A DNA stretch of 41,889 bases from an uncultured Solirubrobacteraceae bacterium (GCA_902806175.1 CADCVQ010000175.1:1-41889), one strand, 5' to 3'. Shown: positions 17,375 through 26,761, counted from the first letter of the stretch. Notes: generated by a model from the sequence alone, not told the origin. Numbers and translations: made by a program.

Positions 17375-20300
17375 CTACGCGGCTTCGCGCGTGACGGCCA
17401 GCAGAACCTCCGCCGCGCGCACGACCGCGGGGAAGCGCTGCTCAGGATCGTCGGGCACGCGCACCGAAAGCTGGCTCTTGCCGGATTCGTACAGGGCCCC
17501 CGGGATCTCGGCGCGCACACGCTTGGCGCGCATCGAATCAAGCTCGATCGGCGTCACCGCCAGGCGCCCGCCGCGGAAGGAGACCGCGGTCGCGCCGGCC
17601 TGGCCGAGCTTGATCCGCGCGCGTTGCAGGTCGATGAGGTTCGACATCGGCTGCGGCAGGTCGCCGAAGCGGTCGCCGAGCTCGTCGCGCAGCAGTTCGA
17701 GGTCGGCGACGTCGACGGCGCCCGCGATGCGCCGGTGCACGTCGATCTTGGCCTGCTCGTACGGGATGTAGTCGGCCGGCACGTAGGCGTCGACGTTGAC
17801 GTCCAGGCGGACGGGCTCCGGCGTCTCGAAGCCCGCTCGTCCCTCGCGCTCGGAATCCACGCGCTCGGCCTCGGCGACCGCCTCGTCGAGCATCTGCATG
17901 TACAGCTCGAAGCCGAGCGCCGCGACGTGGCCGGACTGCTCGTCGCCGAGCAGGTTGCCCGCGCCGCGCAGCTCGAGGTCGCGCATCGCGATCTTGAAGC
18001 CGGCGCCGAGCTCGGTGTAATCGCTGAGCGCGGCGAGCCGGTGCGCGGCCTCGGGCGTCAGCGTGGCGGCGCTGGAGTACAAGAGGTACGCGTAGGCGCG
18101 CTCGCGCGCGCGGCCGACGCGCCCGCGGATCTGGTAGAGCTGCGACAGGCCGAAGACGTCGGCGCGGTCGACGATCAGCGTGTTGGCCTGCGGGATGTCG
18201 ATGCCCGACTCGATGATGCTCGTGCAGACGAGCACGTCGGCCTCGCCGCGCAGAAACGACAACATGCGGTTCTCGAGCTCGTGCTCGTCCATCTGCCCGT
18301 GCGCGACCTCGAAGCGCATGGCCGGGCACAGCCCGCGCAGGCGCTCCGCCGTCTCGTCGATCGTCTCGACGCGGTTGTGCAGGAAGAACGCCTGGCCACC
18401 GCGCGCGTGCTCGCGCTGCAGCGCCTGCTTGACGAGCTCCTCGTCGTACTCGCCGACGTAGGTCTTGACCGGCCGGCGGCCCTCCGGCGGCGTGTTGATG
18501 ACAGAGATGTCCCGCAGCCCGGCGAGCGACATCTGCAGCGTGCGCGGGATCGGCGTCGCGCTCATCGAGATGACGTCGACGCGCAGCTTCAGCTGGCGCA
18601 GCAGCTCCTTCTGCTTGACGCCGAAGCGCTGCTCCTCGTCGACGATGATCAGCCCGAGCTCCCTGGCGCGCACGTCGCGCGACAGCACGCGATGGGTGCC
18701 GATCAGGATGTCGACGGCTCCGGACTGAAAGCCCTCGATCGCCTGCTTCTGATCGGCGGGCGAGCGGAAGCGGCTGACGTGCGCGATCGTGAACGGGTAG
18801 TCCTTCAGGCGCTCGGTGAAGGTGCCGTAGTGCTGCTGGGCGAGGATCGTCGTCGGCACGAGCATGAGCACCTGCTTGCCGGCGTCGGCGGCCTTGAAGG
18901 CGGCCCGCAGCGCGACCTCGGTCTTGCCGAAGCCGACGTCGCCGCAGATCAGGCGGTCCATCGGCCGCTCGGACTCCATGTCGGTCTTGACGAGCTCGAT
19001 CGCTTCGGCCTGGTCGGCGGTCTCGTTGTAGGGGAAGGCGGCCTCGAACGTGCGCAGCCAGTCGCTGTCGGGCGGGTAGGCGAGGCCCGTCCGCCGGCGC
19101 CGCTCGGCGTAGAGGTTGAGCAGCTCGCCGGCGAGCTCCTGCGCCGCGCGGCGGGCGCGCGCCTTGAGGCGGTCCCACGCCTTGCCGCCGAGCTTTGACA
19201 GCGTCGGCGCCGAGCCGCCGCCCGTCGCGCCGACGTAGCGGCTGATCTTCGCAAGCTGGTCGCTCGGCACGAAGACGCGGTCGTCGCCGTGGTACTCGAG
19301 GTAGAGGTAGTCGCGCGTGACGCCGGCGACGGTCTTCGTCTCGAAGCCCGCAAAGCGGGCGATGCCGTGGTCCTCGTGGACCACGATGTCGCCGGTGCGC
19401 AGGTCGGCGAACGAGCGCAGCGCGCCGCGGCGGCGAGCGTGGATGTCGCGAGAAGAACGCCCACCGGCGATGTACCGCTCTCGGCGCCGGCGAAACAGCC
19501 GGTGCTCGGGCAGGACGGCGAGCTTCAGCCCCGCGGCGATGAAGCCGTCGCGCAGGTTGACGTGCGCGAAGCGCAGCGGGTTGTCGTGATCCCAGCCTGT
19601 ACCCCCGTCGCCCTCCCCCAGCCACGAGGACTTCAGCCGCGCGAGGTTATACGCGGCCCGCTCGCCCTCCCCGCGCTGCGGCCACGTGACGACCGTGCGG
19701 TAGCCGGAGCGCACGAGCTTCTCGAGCTCGGGCTCGGCCTCCTTGAGCGAGCGCGCGGCGAGGTCAGGGGCCTGCGCGCGAAACTGCAGCGGCTGGTCGG
19801 CGTCGTAGGAGGACAGGCGCACGTGCGCGCGGGCGTCGAGCGCCGCGCTGATCTGCGCGGGCGCGACGTAGAGGTGGTGGGCGTCGGCGTCGTGGAAGGC
19901 GGCGCAGACGTCCTGCCAGTGGTCGTCGAGCGCGGGCTTGATCTCCTCCTCGGCGCCGATCAGCACGGCGGCCGCGGGCGCGAGGTCGAGGAACGCCGCG
20001 AATCGCTCGACGGGCAGCAGCTCGGCGATGTCGGGCCGCTCGTCCTCTGCCTCGAGCGCCGCCATCTCGGCCAGCTCGCGGTGCTCGGCCGCGAGCTCGG
20101 CGGCGGGTGCGATCTCGACCTCCTGCGCCTCGCCGAGCGAGCGCTGCGTGAACGTCGAGAACCAGCGCAGCGACTCGATCTCGACGTCGAACATGTCCAC
20201 CCGCACGGCGCGTTCCTCGGTCGCCGGGTAGATGTCGAGCAGGCCGCCGCGCGCGGCGAACTGGCCGCGCTCGGAAACCTGGTCGACGCGCTCGTAGCCG

Positions 20301-20785
20301 GCCGCGACGAGCTCGGCCATGCACTCGTCGAGGTCCAGCAGCTCGCCGACGCGCAGGCGAAAGGAGCGTGGCCGCAGCGCGGGGTCGGGCACCTTCTCGC
20401 TCAGCGCGACCGCCGATACCACGACGACGGGCGCTCCCTCCGCGGTGTCGAGGTCGTCGTCGGCGAGCAGCGCGTCGAGCGCCGCCACGCGCAGGCCGAC
20501 GAGGTGCGGCGGCGGCGTCAGGTGCGACTCGTAGGCGACGCCGCGGCTCGGATAGAAGCGCACCGGCCGCGGGAGCAGCCAGGCGCGCAGGTCGGCGGCG
20601 AGATCGCGTGCCTGGCGGTCGTCGCCCGCGACGACGAGCGCGGGCCGCGCGCGGTCCTCGTCGGCCAGCGCCGCGAGCACGTAGGGCCGCAGTGAAGTCG
20701 AGACGAACGCGGCGCCGCCGACGCGCGCGAGCGTGGCGCCGTCGTCGGCATCGGTGAGGTGGGAGAGCAGCGGGCGCAGGGACAT
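17375..20785 (-). CDS. mfd: Transcription-repair coupling factor Mfd
   Basis: The 1136 residues have the full layout. A UvrB-like N-terminal part includes FYPSRGVAYESHLTPPPHLVG. The CarD-like RNA-polymerase interaction domain, near residues 450-510, runs through TGDIVVHEDHGIARF. The translocase has Walker A in ICGDVGFGKTEVA (about 610), the DEEQ box in IIVDEEQRFGVKQKE (about 715), SATPIPRTLQMS, and motif VI QIRGRVGRARERAYAYLL. A C-terminal TRCF domain follows. It removes RNA polymerase stalled at lesions and recruits UvrA. ATG at 20785 gives the expected N-terminus. TACACT at 20831-20836 implies a leader of about 38 nt, containing a 7-bp hairpin at 20800-20816. Confidence 0.98.
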   Translation of the reverse strand: MSLRPLLSHLTDADDGATLARVGGAAFVSTSLRPYVLAALADEDRARPALVVAGDDRQARDLAADLRAWLLPRPVRFYPSRGVAYESHLTPPPHLVGLRVAALDALLADDDLDTAEGAPVVVVSAVALSEKVPDPALRPRSFRLRVGELLDLDECMAELVAAGYERVDQVSERGQFAARGGLLDIYPATEERAVRVDMFDVEIESLRWFSTFTQRSLGEAQEVEIAPAAELAAEHRELAEMAALEAEDERPDIAELLPVERFAAFLDLAPAAAVLIGAEEEIKPALDDHWQDVCAAFHDADAHHLYVAPAQISAALDARAHVRLSSYDADQPLQFRAQAPDLAARSLKEAEPELEKLVRSGYRTVVTWPQRGEGERAAYNLARLKSSWLGEGDGGTGWDHDNPLRFAHVNLRDGFIAAGLKLAVLPEHRLFRRRRERYIAGGRSSRDIHARRRGALRSFADLRTGDIVVHEDHGIARFAGFETKTVAGVTRDYLYLEYHGDDRVFVPSDQLAKISRYVGATGGGSAPTLSKLGGKAWDRLKARARRAAQELAGELLNLYAERRRRTGLAYPPDSDWLRTFEAAFPYNETADQAEAIELVKTDMESERPMDRLICGDVGFGKTEVALRAAFKAADAGKQVLMLVPTTILAQQHYGTFTERLKDYPFTIAHVSRFRSPADQKQAIEGFQSGAVDILIGTHRVLSRDVRARELGLIIVDEEQRFGVKQKELLRQLKLRVDVISMSATPIPRTLQMSLAGLRDISVINTPPEGRRPVKTYVGEYDEELVKQALQREHARGGQAFFLHNRVETIDETAERLRGLCPAMRFEVAHGQMDEHELENRMLSFLRGEADVLVCTSIIESGIDIPQANTLIVDRADVFGLSQLYQIRGRVGRARERAYAYLLYSSAATLTPEAAHRLAALSDYTELGAGFKIAMRDLELRGAGNLLGDEQSGHVAALGFELYMQMLDEAVAEAERVDSEREGRAGFETPEPVRLDVNVDAYVPADYIPYEQAKIDVHRRIAGAVDVADLELLRDELGDRFGDLPQPMSNLIDLQRARIKLGQAGATAVSFRGGRLAVTPIELDSMRAKRVRAEIPGALYESGKSQLSVRVPDDPEQRFPAVVRAAEVLLAVTREAA

Positions 20786-20830
20786 GGCAGGCGAAGCGAC
20801 CGCGCTGACAGCGCGGCCGGGGCGCCACCA

Positions 20831-20836
20831 AGTGTA
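20831..20836 (-). promoter_or_regulatory. Candidate -10 element TACACT of mfd
   Basis: It lies 45 nt from the ATG. The leader in between contains CCGCGCT/AGCGCGG with a 3-nt loop (20800-20816). Confidence 0.4.
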
Positions 20837-20887
20837 GGTCGGCGGGTTTCTGCGAAGGTGCGCAGCACGCAACCCGGGAGGCGCGCC

Positions 20888-21622
20888 ATGTCGGACTCTC
20901 TCAACGCCGGCAAGCTGTGGTTCCTCGGGGCCGGCCCCGGCGCGGCCGACCTGCTGACGGTACGCGCCGCGCGGGCGTTGGCCGCGGCCGACGTCGTGGT
21001 CTGGGGCAAGGCGCTGATGACCGACGGCGTCGTCGAGGAGCACGCGCGCGCGGAGGCCGAGCTCGTGTCGTGGCCGCCCGCGGAGATGGCCGACATCCAC
21101 GCCGTCTACGACCGCGCGGCGCAGGAGGGTCTCGTGGTCGCGCGGCTGCTCTGGGGCGAGCCGTCGCTCTACGGCTCGGTCCGCGACGAGGTCCGCGCCG
21201 CGCGCGAGCGCGGCCTGGACTACGAGCTCGTCCCGGGCGTCACGTCGCTGTTCGCGGCCGCGGCGGCGCTGGAGATCGAGCTCACCATCGCGCCGCAGTC
21301 GTCGCGGCCGCTGATCCTCTCGCAGGGCCGCGGCGACCCGGTGCCGGTGCGCGAGCTCGCCCGCCACGGCGCCACGATGGCGCTGTTCATGGTCGGCGAG
21401 CGGGCGGAGGAGCTGCAGCGCGAGCTGATCGCCGGCGGCTATGAGGCGGGCGCGCGCTGCGCCATCGCCCACCGCGTGACGTGGCCGCAGGAGGTCGTGC
21501 TTACGTGTCGCCTCGACGAGCTCGCCGCGACGATCGCCGCGCGCGACCTGGACCGGCACACGATCATCCTCGTCGGCCCCGCGCTCGAGGCCGACGGGCC
21601 GGGCGTCAGCCCGCCGTCGTAG
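20888..21622 (+). CDS. cobM: Precorrin-4 C11-methyltransferase (CobM/CbiF)
   Basis: The 244 residues form a tetrapyrrole SAM-methyltransferase. LWFLGAGPGAADLLTVRAARAL is the N-terminal glycine loop, AADVVVW and LLWGEPSLYGSV follow, then PGVTSLFAAAAALEIELT, which is characteristic of the C11 enzymes. HRVTWPQEVV and IILVGPAL end the fold. It methylates C11 of precorrin-4, or of the cobalt form, in cobalamin synthesis. GGGAGG 6 nt upstream supports the ATG. No other cobalamin gene is adjacent. It is divergent from mfd, and its end overlaps the convergent decarboxylase gene by 17 bp. Confidence 0.93.
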   Translation: MSDSLNAGKLWFLGAGPGAADLLTVRAARALAAADVVVWGKALMTDGVVEEHARAEAELVSWPPAEMADIHAVYDRAAQEGLVVARLLWGEPSLYGSVRDEVRAARERGLDYELVPGVTSLFAAAAALEIELTIAPQSSRPLILSQGRGDPVPVRELARHGATMALFMVGERAEELQRELIAGGYEAGARCAIAHRVTWPQEVVLTCRLDELAATIAARDLDRHTIILVGPALEADGPGVSPPS

Positions 21623-22994
21623 CTCGCAGCGCGGAGAGCATCGCGTCAGCCGAGCGATCGGCGTCGGCGGCCGTCGTCTGCCAGCCGCTGACCGAGATCC
21701 GCATCACCGCCTTGCCGTGCCAGCGGCTGCCGCTCGCCCAGCAGGTTCCCTCCTGCTGGACGCGCTCGATGACCTCGTTGGTCACCTCGTCGCTGTCGGC
21801 GAAGCGCACGAGCACCTGGTTGAGCACCACGTCGTTGAGGATCTCGACGCCGTCGTCGGCGTCCAGCCGCGCGGCGATCCGCTGCGCATGCTCGCAGCAG
21901 CCGTCGACGAGATCGGTGAGGCCGGCGCGCCCCAGCGAACGCAGGGCGGCGTAGAGCGGCACACCACGCGCGCGGCGTGAGAACTCGGGCGTCGCCTCGA
22001 GGCCCCAGAGGACGTCGCTCTCGTTCGGCGGGATGTAATCGGCGGTCGATGCCATCGCCCCGCGCTGCTTGGCGGCATCGGCGACGATCGCGATCCCGCA
22101 GTCGTAGGGGACGTTGAGCCACTTGTGGCCGTCGGTGGCCCAGGAGTCGGCCTCGCGGAAGCCGTCGACCAGGTGGCGGCGTGACGGGCTGACCGCGGCC
22201 CAGAGCCCGAAGGCGCCGTCGACATGGCACCACGCGCCGTGCTCGCGGCAGGCCGCGATGATCTCGGCGAGCGGGTCGAAGGCGCCGCTGTTGACGTTGC
22301 CGGCCTGCGCACAGACGATCTGCGGACCGTCGTGCTCGCGCAGGATCGCGCCGAGGTCGGCGGCGAGCATCCGCCCGTCGTCGTCGGCCGGCACGACGCA
22401 AATGCGCTCGGCGCCGAGGCCGAGGATCCGGCAGGCACGCGCGATCGTGACGTGCGCCTGGGCACCGGCGAGGACCCGCACCACAGGCGCGCCCTGCAGC
22501 CCGTCGGCCTCGACGTTCCAGCCGGCGGCGGCGAGCACGGCATGGCGTGCCGCGGCCAGGCACGTGACGTGCGCCATCTGGCAGCCCGTGACGAAGCCGA
22601 CGCCGCTCGACGCGGGCAGCCCGAGCAGCTCGCGCACCCAGTCGGCCGCGACGGCCTCGGCGACGGCGGCCGCAGGCGCGGCGATCGTGCCGCCGGTGTT
22701 CTGGTCCCAGGCCGAGACGAGCCAGTCGGCGGCGACCGCCGCCGGCAGCGAACCGCCGATGACGAAGCCGAAGTAGCGCGGACCGGCTGACGCCGTGAGG
22801 CCCGGTTCGGCGTCGGCGGCGAGCTCGGCGATGACCGTCCGCGGGTCCTCGCCCGCGTCGGTCAGCTCGCGTTCCAGGCGCCCGCGCAGCTCGTCCAGCG
22901 TGGCCTTGGCCCCGACCGCGCGCCCGTCCAGCGAGTCGACGAATGCTCGGCCCAGTCGGGCGGCATCCTCGAGCACGTCATAGCGGGGATCCAT
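21606..22994 (-). CDS. PLP-dependent group II amino acid decarboxylase (aromatic-L-amino-acid decarboxylase-like)
   Basis: The 462 residues form a fold-type I decarboxylase. SAGPRYFGFVIGGSLPAAVA and the DQNTGGTIAAPAA segment shape the substrate pocket. The HVDGAFGLW Asp contacts the PLP pyridine, and the PLP Lys lies in WATDGHKWLNVPYDCG. A family-typical Thr/Ser phosphate site lies in GFVTGCQMAHVTCL. The substrate is probably an aromatic or acidic amino acid and cannot be fixed from sequence; a few relatives are aldehyde synthases. TAGGCT 7 nt before the ATG suggests leaderless initiation. It follows pth but has its own promoter. Confidence 0.9.
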   Translation of the reverse strand: MDPRYDVLEDAARLGRAFVDSLDGRAVGAKATLDELRGRLERELTDAGEDPRTVIAELAADAEPGLTASAGPRYFGFVIGGSLPAAVAADWLVSAWDQNTGGTIAAPAAAVAEAVAADWVRELLGLPASSGVGFVTGCQMAHVTCLAAARHAVLAAAGWNVEADGLQGAPVVRVLAGAQAHVTIARACRILGLGAERICVVPADDDGRMLAADLGAILREHDGPQIVCAQAGNVNSGAFDPLAEIIAACREHGAWCHVDGAFGLWAAVSPSRRHLVDGFREADSWATDGHKWLNVPYDCGIAIVADAAKQRGAMASTADYIPPNESDVLWGLEATPEFSRRARGVPLYAALRSLGRAGLTDLVDGCCEHAQRIAARLDADDGVEILNDVVLNQVLVRFADSDEVTNEVIERVQQEGTCWASGSRWHGKAVMRISVSGWQTTAADADRSADAMLSALRATTAG

Positions 22995-23001
22995 CCGGGT
23001 G

Positions 23002-23007
23002 AGCCTA
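23002..23007 (-). promoter_or_regulatory. -10 element TAGGCT of the PLP decarboxylase gene
   Basis: It is seven bases from the ATG at 22994. Confidence 0.5.
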
Positions 23008-23028
23008 ATGCCGCTAGGCGCGGGCGCG

Positions 23029-23616
23029 TCACGGCTCCCGCTCGCCGAGCACGATCGCCTCGGCCGCGCGCGCGGCGTCGTCGACGAGCGCGGCGACCTG
23101 CGCCTTGGACTGCCTGAACGCGCCGAGCACGTAGGCGACGACGATCTCGGGATCGGTCGAGTCGGGCCGTCCGACGCCGATGCGCACGCGCGCGAAGTCC
23201 GGTCCCCCGAGCTCGGCCTTCAGCGACTTCAGGCCGTTGTGGCCGGCAAGGCCACCACCGACGCGGGTTCGCACCTCGCCGAACGGCAGGTCGATCTCGT
23301 CGTGGATCACGAGCACCCGCTCGAGCGGGAGCTTGTAGGTCCCGCGTGCGGGGCCGACCGAGCGGCCCGCCTCGTTCATGTACGTCTGCGGCAGCAGGAC
23401 CGCCACGCGCGGGCCGCCGGGACCGGTGCGCCCCTCGGTCAGCAGCCCGCCGAACTTCGTCTTGGCGCGCGGCAGCTCCCAGCGCTGGGCGAGCAGGTTG
23501 GCGACCTCGAAGCCGACGTTGTGCGGCGTGCCGGCGTAGCGCGCGCCCGGGTTGCCGAGCCCGACGACGAGCCAGTCGACCGGCGCGCCCGATCCGCCGC
23601 GACCGGGGATCCGCAC
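23029..23616 (-). CDS. pth: Peptidyl-tRNA hydrolase
   Basis: The 195 residues have all family landmarks: VVGLGNPGARYAGTPHNVGF with the catalytic His and Asn, LLPQTYMNEAGRSV, IHDEIDLPFG with the catalytic Asp, and GGLAGHNGLKSL with the tRNA-binding Asn. It rescues tRNA from dropped peptidyl-tRNA. The GTG at 23616 adds about 14 residues before the first strand; no better start is visible. It lies 10 nt after rplY, in the ctc-pth order common across bacteria. Confidence 0.98.
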   Translation of the reverse strand: MRIPGRGGSGAPVDWLVVGLGNPGARYAGTPHNVGFEVANLLAQRWELPRAKTKFGGLLTEGRTGPGGPRVAVLLPQTYMNEAGRSVGPARGTYKLPLERVLVIHDEIDLPFGEVRTRVGGGLAGHNGLKSLKAELGGPDFARVRIGVGRPDSTDPEIVVAYVLGAFRQSKAQVAALVDDAARAAEAIVLGEREP

Positions 23617-23626
23617 GGCCGTGTCG

Positions 23627-24301
23627 CTAGCTGGCGTCGCCCACGTCGCCCGCGTCGGCGTCCGCGGCCGAGCCCTCGGCGGAGCCCGCGCCTTCGCCGA
23701 CGACGCCGGTCTCTTCCTCGATCTCGTCGTCCTCGGTGTCGACGCGCGGCGGGCTGAGCGTCGCGATCGTCGTCTCCTCGGGATCGTCGAGCAGCGTGAT
23801 GCCGGCCGGCACGGTCAGCTCGGCGAGCGTGATCGTGTCGTTGATGTCCATGCCGGAGACGTCGTGCGAGATCGACTCGGGGATCGCCGTCGGCAGGGCC
23901 TCGATGTTCAGTTCGCGCGTGATCTGCTCGAGCACGCCGCCTTCCTTGACGCCCGGCGATTCGTCGCCGCCGGTCAGCTCGAGCGGGACGACCGCGTGGA
24001 TCGCGACGTTGAGGTTCACGCGCAGCAGGTCGATGTGCAGCGTCTCGCCGCGGACCGGGTGATAGTGCGCGCTCTTGAGGATCGCCGGCGTCGCGGCACC
24101 GCCGTCGGAGACCTCGAGCACGGCGCCGGTGGCAGCGAGGGCGTGACGCAGCTCGCGCGCGTCGGTGCTGAACGCCAGCGGCTCGGCGTCGCCGCCGTAG
24201 AGGATCCCGGGTACGCGGCCGCTGCGGCGCAGGCGGCGCGTGGAGCGCGAGCCCGCGGGCTCGCGCGGGGAGATGGTGAGCTTCGTCGTCTGCGATGCCA
24301 T
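23627..24301 (-). CDS. rplY: 50S ribosomal protein L25/TL5 (general stress protein Ctc type)
   Basis: The 224 residues comprise the 5S rRNA-binding L25 domain (AGSRSTRRLRRSGRVPGILYG, then the Ser/Thr-rich strand before ILKSAHYHPVRGETLHIDL). The C-terminal TL5 beta domain has HAVVPLELTGGDESPGVKEG and SHDVSGMDINDTITLAEL. A 35-residue acidic tail follows, as is usual in actinobacteria. The protein binds 5S rRNA in the central protuberance. TACCCT lies 11 nt before the ATG, so any leader is only a few nucleotides. Pth is the next gene in the operon. Confidence 0.97.
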   Translation of the reverse strand: MASQTTKLTISPREPAGSRSTRRLRRSGRVPGILYGGDAEPLAFSTDARELRHALAATGAVLEVSDGGAATPAILKSAHYHPVRGETLHIDLLRVNLNVAIHAVVPLELTGGDESPGVKEGGVLEQITRELNIEALPTAIPESISHDVSGMDINDTITLAELTVPAGITLLDDPEETTIATLSPPRVDTEDDEIEEETGVVGEGAGSAEGSAADADAGDVGDAS

Positions 24302-24354
24302 GGCGACGGCGAAGGGTAGCGGACGCGCGCGGGGCCGGGCCCGGGAAGGATCGT

Positions 24355-26247
24355 CTAATGGCCGGCGAGTTGCGGCGTCGCCGCGAACAGCCGCTGGACG
24401 TCAAACCAGGCCGGCTTCTTGGAGCCGTCGAAGCGCAGCAGGCCCTTCTCGTGGACCGGCGGGTTGGGCCGCGGGTTGCCGCCTTCCCAGTTCGGGCGCA
24501 CGCGGAACTCCTGCAGCGCCCAGTAGAACGAGCCGCTGAGCCAGGGCTTGGAGCCGTGGACGGCCAGGTGGTAGTTCACGAAGTCCTGCTGGTACTGAAA
24601 CGTACCCTTCTCCTCGATCGGGCCGTCGCGGTTGGCCTCGGCGCCGAACTCCGAGACGAAGATCGCCTTGTCCGGATAGCAGGCGCGAACGGATTCCAGG
24701 TAGTCGGGCAGCGCGTCGCGATCGGCGATCTGGCCGTTGGGGCCGGGATACCAGCCGAAGTACTCGTTGATGCCGATGACGTCGAGCGCCGCGTACTGCG
24801 GCCGGCAGCCCGCCGACGGGTAGCCGGCGACGGCGAGCGCGACCGGGCGCGACGGGTCCAGCGCCTTGGCCTGGCGCACGGCGCGGTTGATGTAGAAGCT
24901 CTGCACGGGACCCGGCCGCGCGGACAGCTCGTTGCCGATCGACCAGAGCATGACCGACGGGTGGTTCTGGTTGGCGAGGATGTTGGACTCCAGCTCGCGC
25001 GCCGCGAGCTTGCGCACGGTCTCGCGCTTGAGGTACTGCGTCTTGATCGAGTAGACCGGGATCTCCGACCAGACGAGCAGCCCCAGGCGGTCGGCCAGCT
25101 CGTGCATCTCGGGGTGCAGCGGATAGTGCGCGCGGATCACGGCCCCCCCGAGCTCCTTGGCCTGCGCGGCGATCTGCTCGCGGCGCGCGCTGTCGATCGC
25201 AAAGCCGCGCTGCGGGTCGTCCTCGTGCAGGCCGACGCCGCGCAGGTTCACCGCGCGGCCGTTGAGCGTCAGCTTGCCGCCGGCGACCTCGATCGAGCGG
25301 ATGCCGCTCTTCAAGCGGTAGCCGAGCACGCGCCGGTCGCCCGCGCGGACGGTGAAGCGCGCCGCGTAGAGGTACGGGCTGGCCGGCGACCACAGCCGCG
25401 GGTTGGGCACGCGGATGCGCGCCTGGAAGCTCTTGAAGTCGCGTGCGCCCACGCGCCGCGAGCCGAGGTTGATCGCGCGCCCGCCGAAGCTGCCCGCGAC
25501 TCGCACGCTCGTCGCGCTGTCGCCGTAGTTGCGGATGACGACGCGCGCGAGCACGCTCGCGGCGCACGTCGCGCACGGCAACTCCGGACGCACGACGAGG
25601 CTCGTGATGTCGACGCGGTCCACGCGTTGCAGGTAGACCTCGCGCAGCAGACCGCCGTAGTTCCACCAGCCGCCCGCCGGGTCGCCCGCGCCGGTCAGGC
25701 CCGACGGCGGGAAGTCGGTGCGCAGGCGGCGGTTGTCGACGCGCACGACGAGCCGGTTGGTGCCCTGGCGCTTGAGGACGCTGCGCGGCAGGCGCAGGTC
25801 CCACGGCAGATAGGCGCCGGTGTTGCGGCCGATCGGCCGGCCGTTGAGCCAGACCTGGGCGCGGTAGTTGACCGACTCGAAGCGCACGAGCCAGTCCATC
25901 CGCGAGCGCCGGTCGGGCAGGCGGAAGTCCTTGCGATACCAGCCGACGGTGCCGGTCATCGAGGCGACCGAGTTGTCGCCCGCGTTCCACGCGTTGGGCA
26001 CGGTCGTCTTCGCCCACCCGGCGCTCGCCGTCTGGCGCTGGAAGCGCTGCGTCGTGCCCTGGCCGTCGTCGAGGCGAAACAGCCAGTCGCCGCCGAGCAG
26101 GTAGCGGTTGTCAGGGCCGTCCTTGTAGACGGTGCCGCGCGTGATCCCGTCAGCCGCGGCGGCGGGCGCGGGCACGGCACACGCCAGAGCGGCGAGCACT
26201 GCGAGCGTGAAAGTGGGAGCGAGCAGGCGGTGCATTCGTCGGCGCAC
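24355..26247 (-). CDS. Secreted glycoside hydrolase family 2 enzyme (beta-glucuronidase/beta-galactosidase-like)
   Basis: The 630 residues begin with a signal peptide (RRRMHRLLAP, then a hydrophobic stretch ending AAAA near residue 32). A jelly-roll sugar-binding domain follows (GTVGWYRKDFRLP, VNYRAQVWLNGRPIG), then an Ig-like domain, then the TIM barrel. LRGVGLHEDDPQRGFAID starts the barrel, WSIGNELSARPG holds the acid/base Glu and FVSEFGAEANRDG the nucleophile Glu. Both catalytic residues are intact. It acts outside the cell on beta-linked sugars; glucuronidase is favoured by the layout but not proven. GTG at 26247 and ATG at 26235 are both possible starts. It follows a small membrane protein gene by 27 nt. 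Confidence 0.92.
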   Translation of the reverse strand: MRRRMHRLLAPTFTLAVLAALACAVPAPAAAADGITRGTVYKDGPDNRYLLGGDWLFRLDDGQGTTQRFQRQTASAGWAKTTVPNAWNAGDNSVASMTGTVGWYRKDFRLPDRRSRMDWLVRFESVNYRAQVWLNGRPIGRNTGAYLPWDLRLPRSVLKRQGTNRLVVRVDNRRLRTDFPPSGLTGAGDPAGGWWNYGGLLREVYLQRVDRVDITSLVVRPELPCATCAASVLARVVIRNYGDSATSVRVAGSFGGRAINLGSRRVGARDFKSFQARIRVPNPRLWSPASPYLYAARFTVRAGDRRVLGYRLKSGIRSIEVAGGKLTLNGRAVNLRGVGLHEDDPQRGFAIDSARREQIAAQAKELGGAVIRAHYPLHPEMHELADRLGLLVWSEIPVYSIKTQYLKRETVRKLAARELESNILANQNHPSVMLWSIGNELSARPGPVQSFYINRAVRQAKALDPSRPVALAVAGYPSAGCRPQYAALDVIGINEYFGWYPGPNGQIADRDALPDYLESVRACYPDKAIFVSEFGAEANRDGPIEEKGTFQYQQDFVNYHLAVHGSKPWLSGSFYWALQEFRVRPNWEGGNPRPNPPVHEKGLLRFDGSKKPAWFDVQRLFAATPQLAGH

Positions 26248-26274
26248 AACACCGCCGGTCGCGTCGAGTTGTGC

Positions 26275-26727
26275 TCATGGCGTCGGGTTGGACGGGCAGC
26301 TCGATTCGCGGCCGATCGGGGCGGTGACGCGCAGGAGGCTAACGGTCGCTCCGGCGAGGACGTTGCCCCTGCGCCGCACGAGGACGCACTGCACCGTCGT
26401 CAGCCGGCCGCGCGTGAACCAGACGACCCGCGTAAAGCGCGTTCTCGAGGACAGCGCGTGCGCGGTCTGCGACTGGTAGAGCGCGATCTTCAGCTCGCCG
26501 TCGCCGCGCAGCTTCGCGGCGTTGTCGCGCACGACCGCGACGCAGCGCGGGTCCCCGCAGGCCTGCAGGCGGCGCAGCATCGCGTCGGCGTCGCCGCGGA
26601 TCTGCGCCTCCAGCAGCTCGGTGACCTTGGCGCGCTCGACCGTGTCGTTGTTGAGCCAGCGGGCGACGACGAACGAGATCGCCAGCAGCGCGATGACCGC
26701 GACCGCGATGAGCACTGGGCGCTTCAC
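26275..26727 (-). CDS. Small membrane-anchored protein, unknown function
   Basis: The 150 residues have an N-terminal membrane anchor (LIAVAVIALLAISFVVARWL) and an external alpha/beta domain. The domain starts with AKVTELLEAQIRGDADAMLRRL and ends in strands such as VVWFTRGRLTTVQCVLVRR. The cone-like order suggests an NTF2-like fold. Four cysteines in the external part could form disulfides. The GTG at 26727 has CACAAT 7 nt upstream, consistent with a leaderless start. It may be cotranscribed with the GH2 gene that follows. Confidence 0.65.
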   Translation of the reverse strand: MKRPVLIAVAVIALLAISFVVARWLNNDTVERAKVTELLEAQIRGDADAMLRRLQACGDPRCVAVVRDNAAKLRGDGELKIALYQSQTAHALSSRTRFTRVVWFTRGRLTTVQCVLVRRRGNVLAGATVSLLRVTAPIGRESSCPSNPTP

Positions 26728-26734
26728 GCGCCCA

Positions 26735-26740
26735 ATTGTG
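26735..26740 (-). promoter_or_regulatory. -10-like element CACAAT of the small anchored protein gene
   Basis: It is seven bases from the GTG at 26727. The same hexamer stands at the same place before the gene at 37228-37452. Confidence 0.4.
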
Positions 26741-26761
26741 GTGGCTGGACTGGGCGCGGTT

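Noticed and set aside
19289-20695. A long plus-strand frame antisense to mfd
   Set aside because: No domain, ribosome binding site or promoter; mfd is certain on the other strand.
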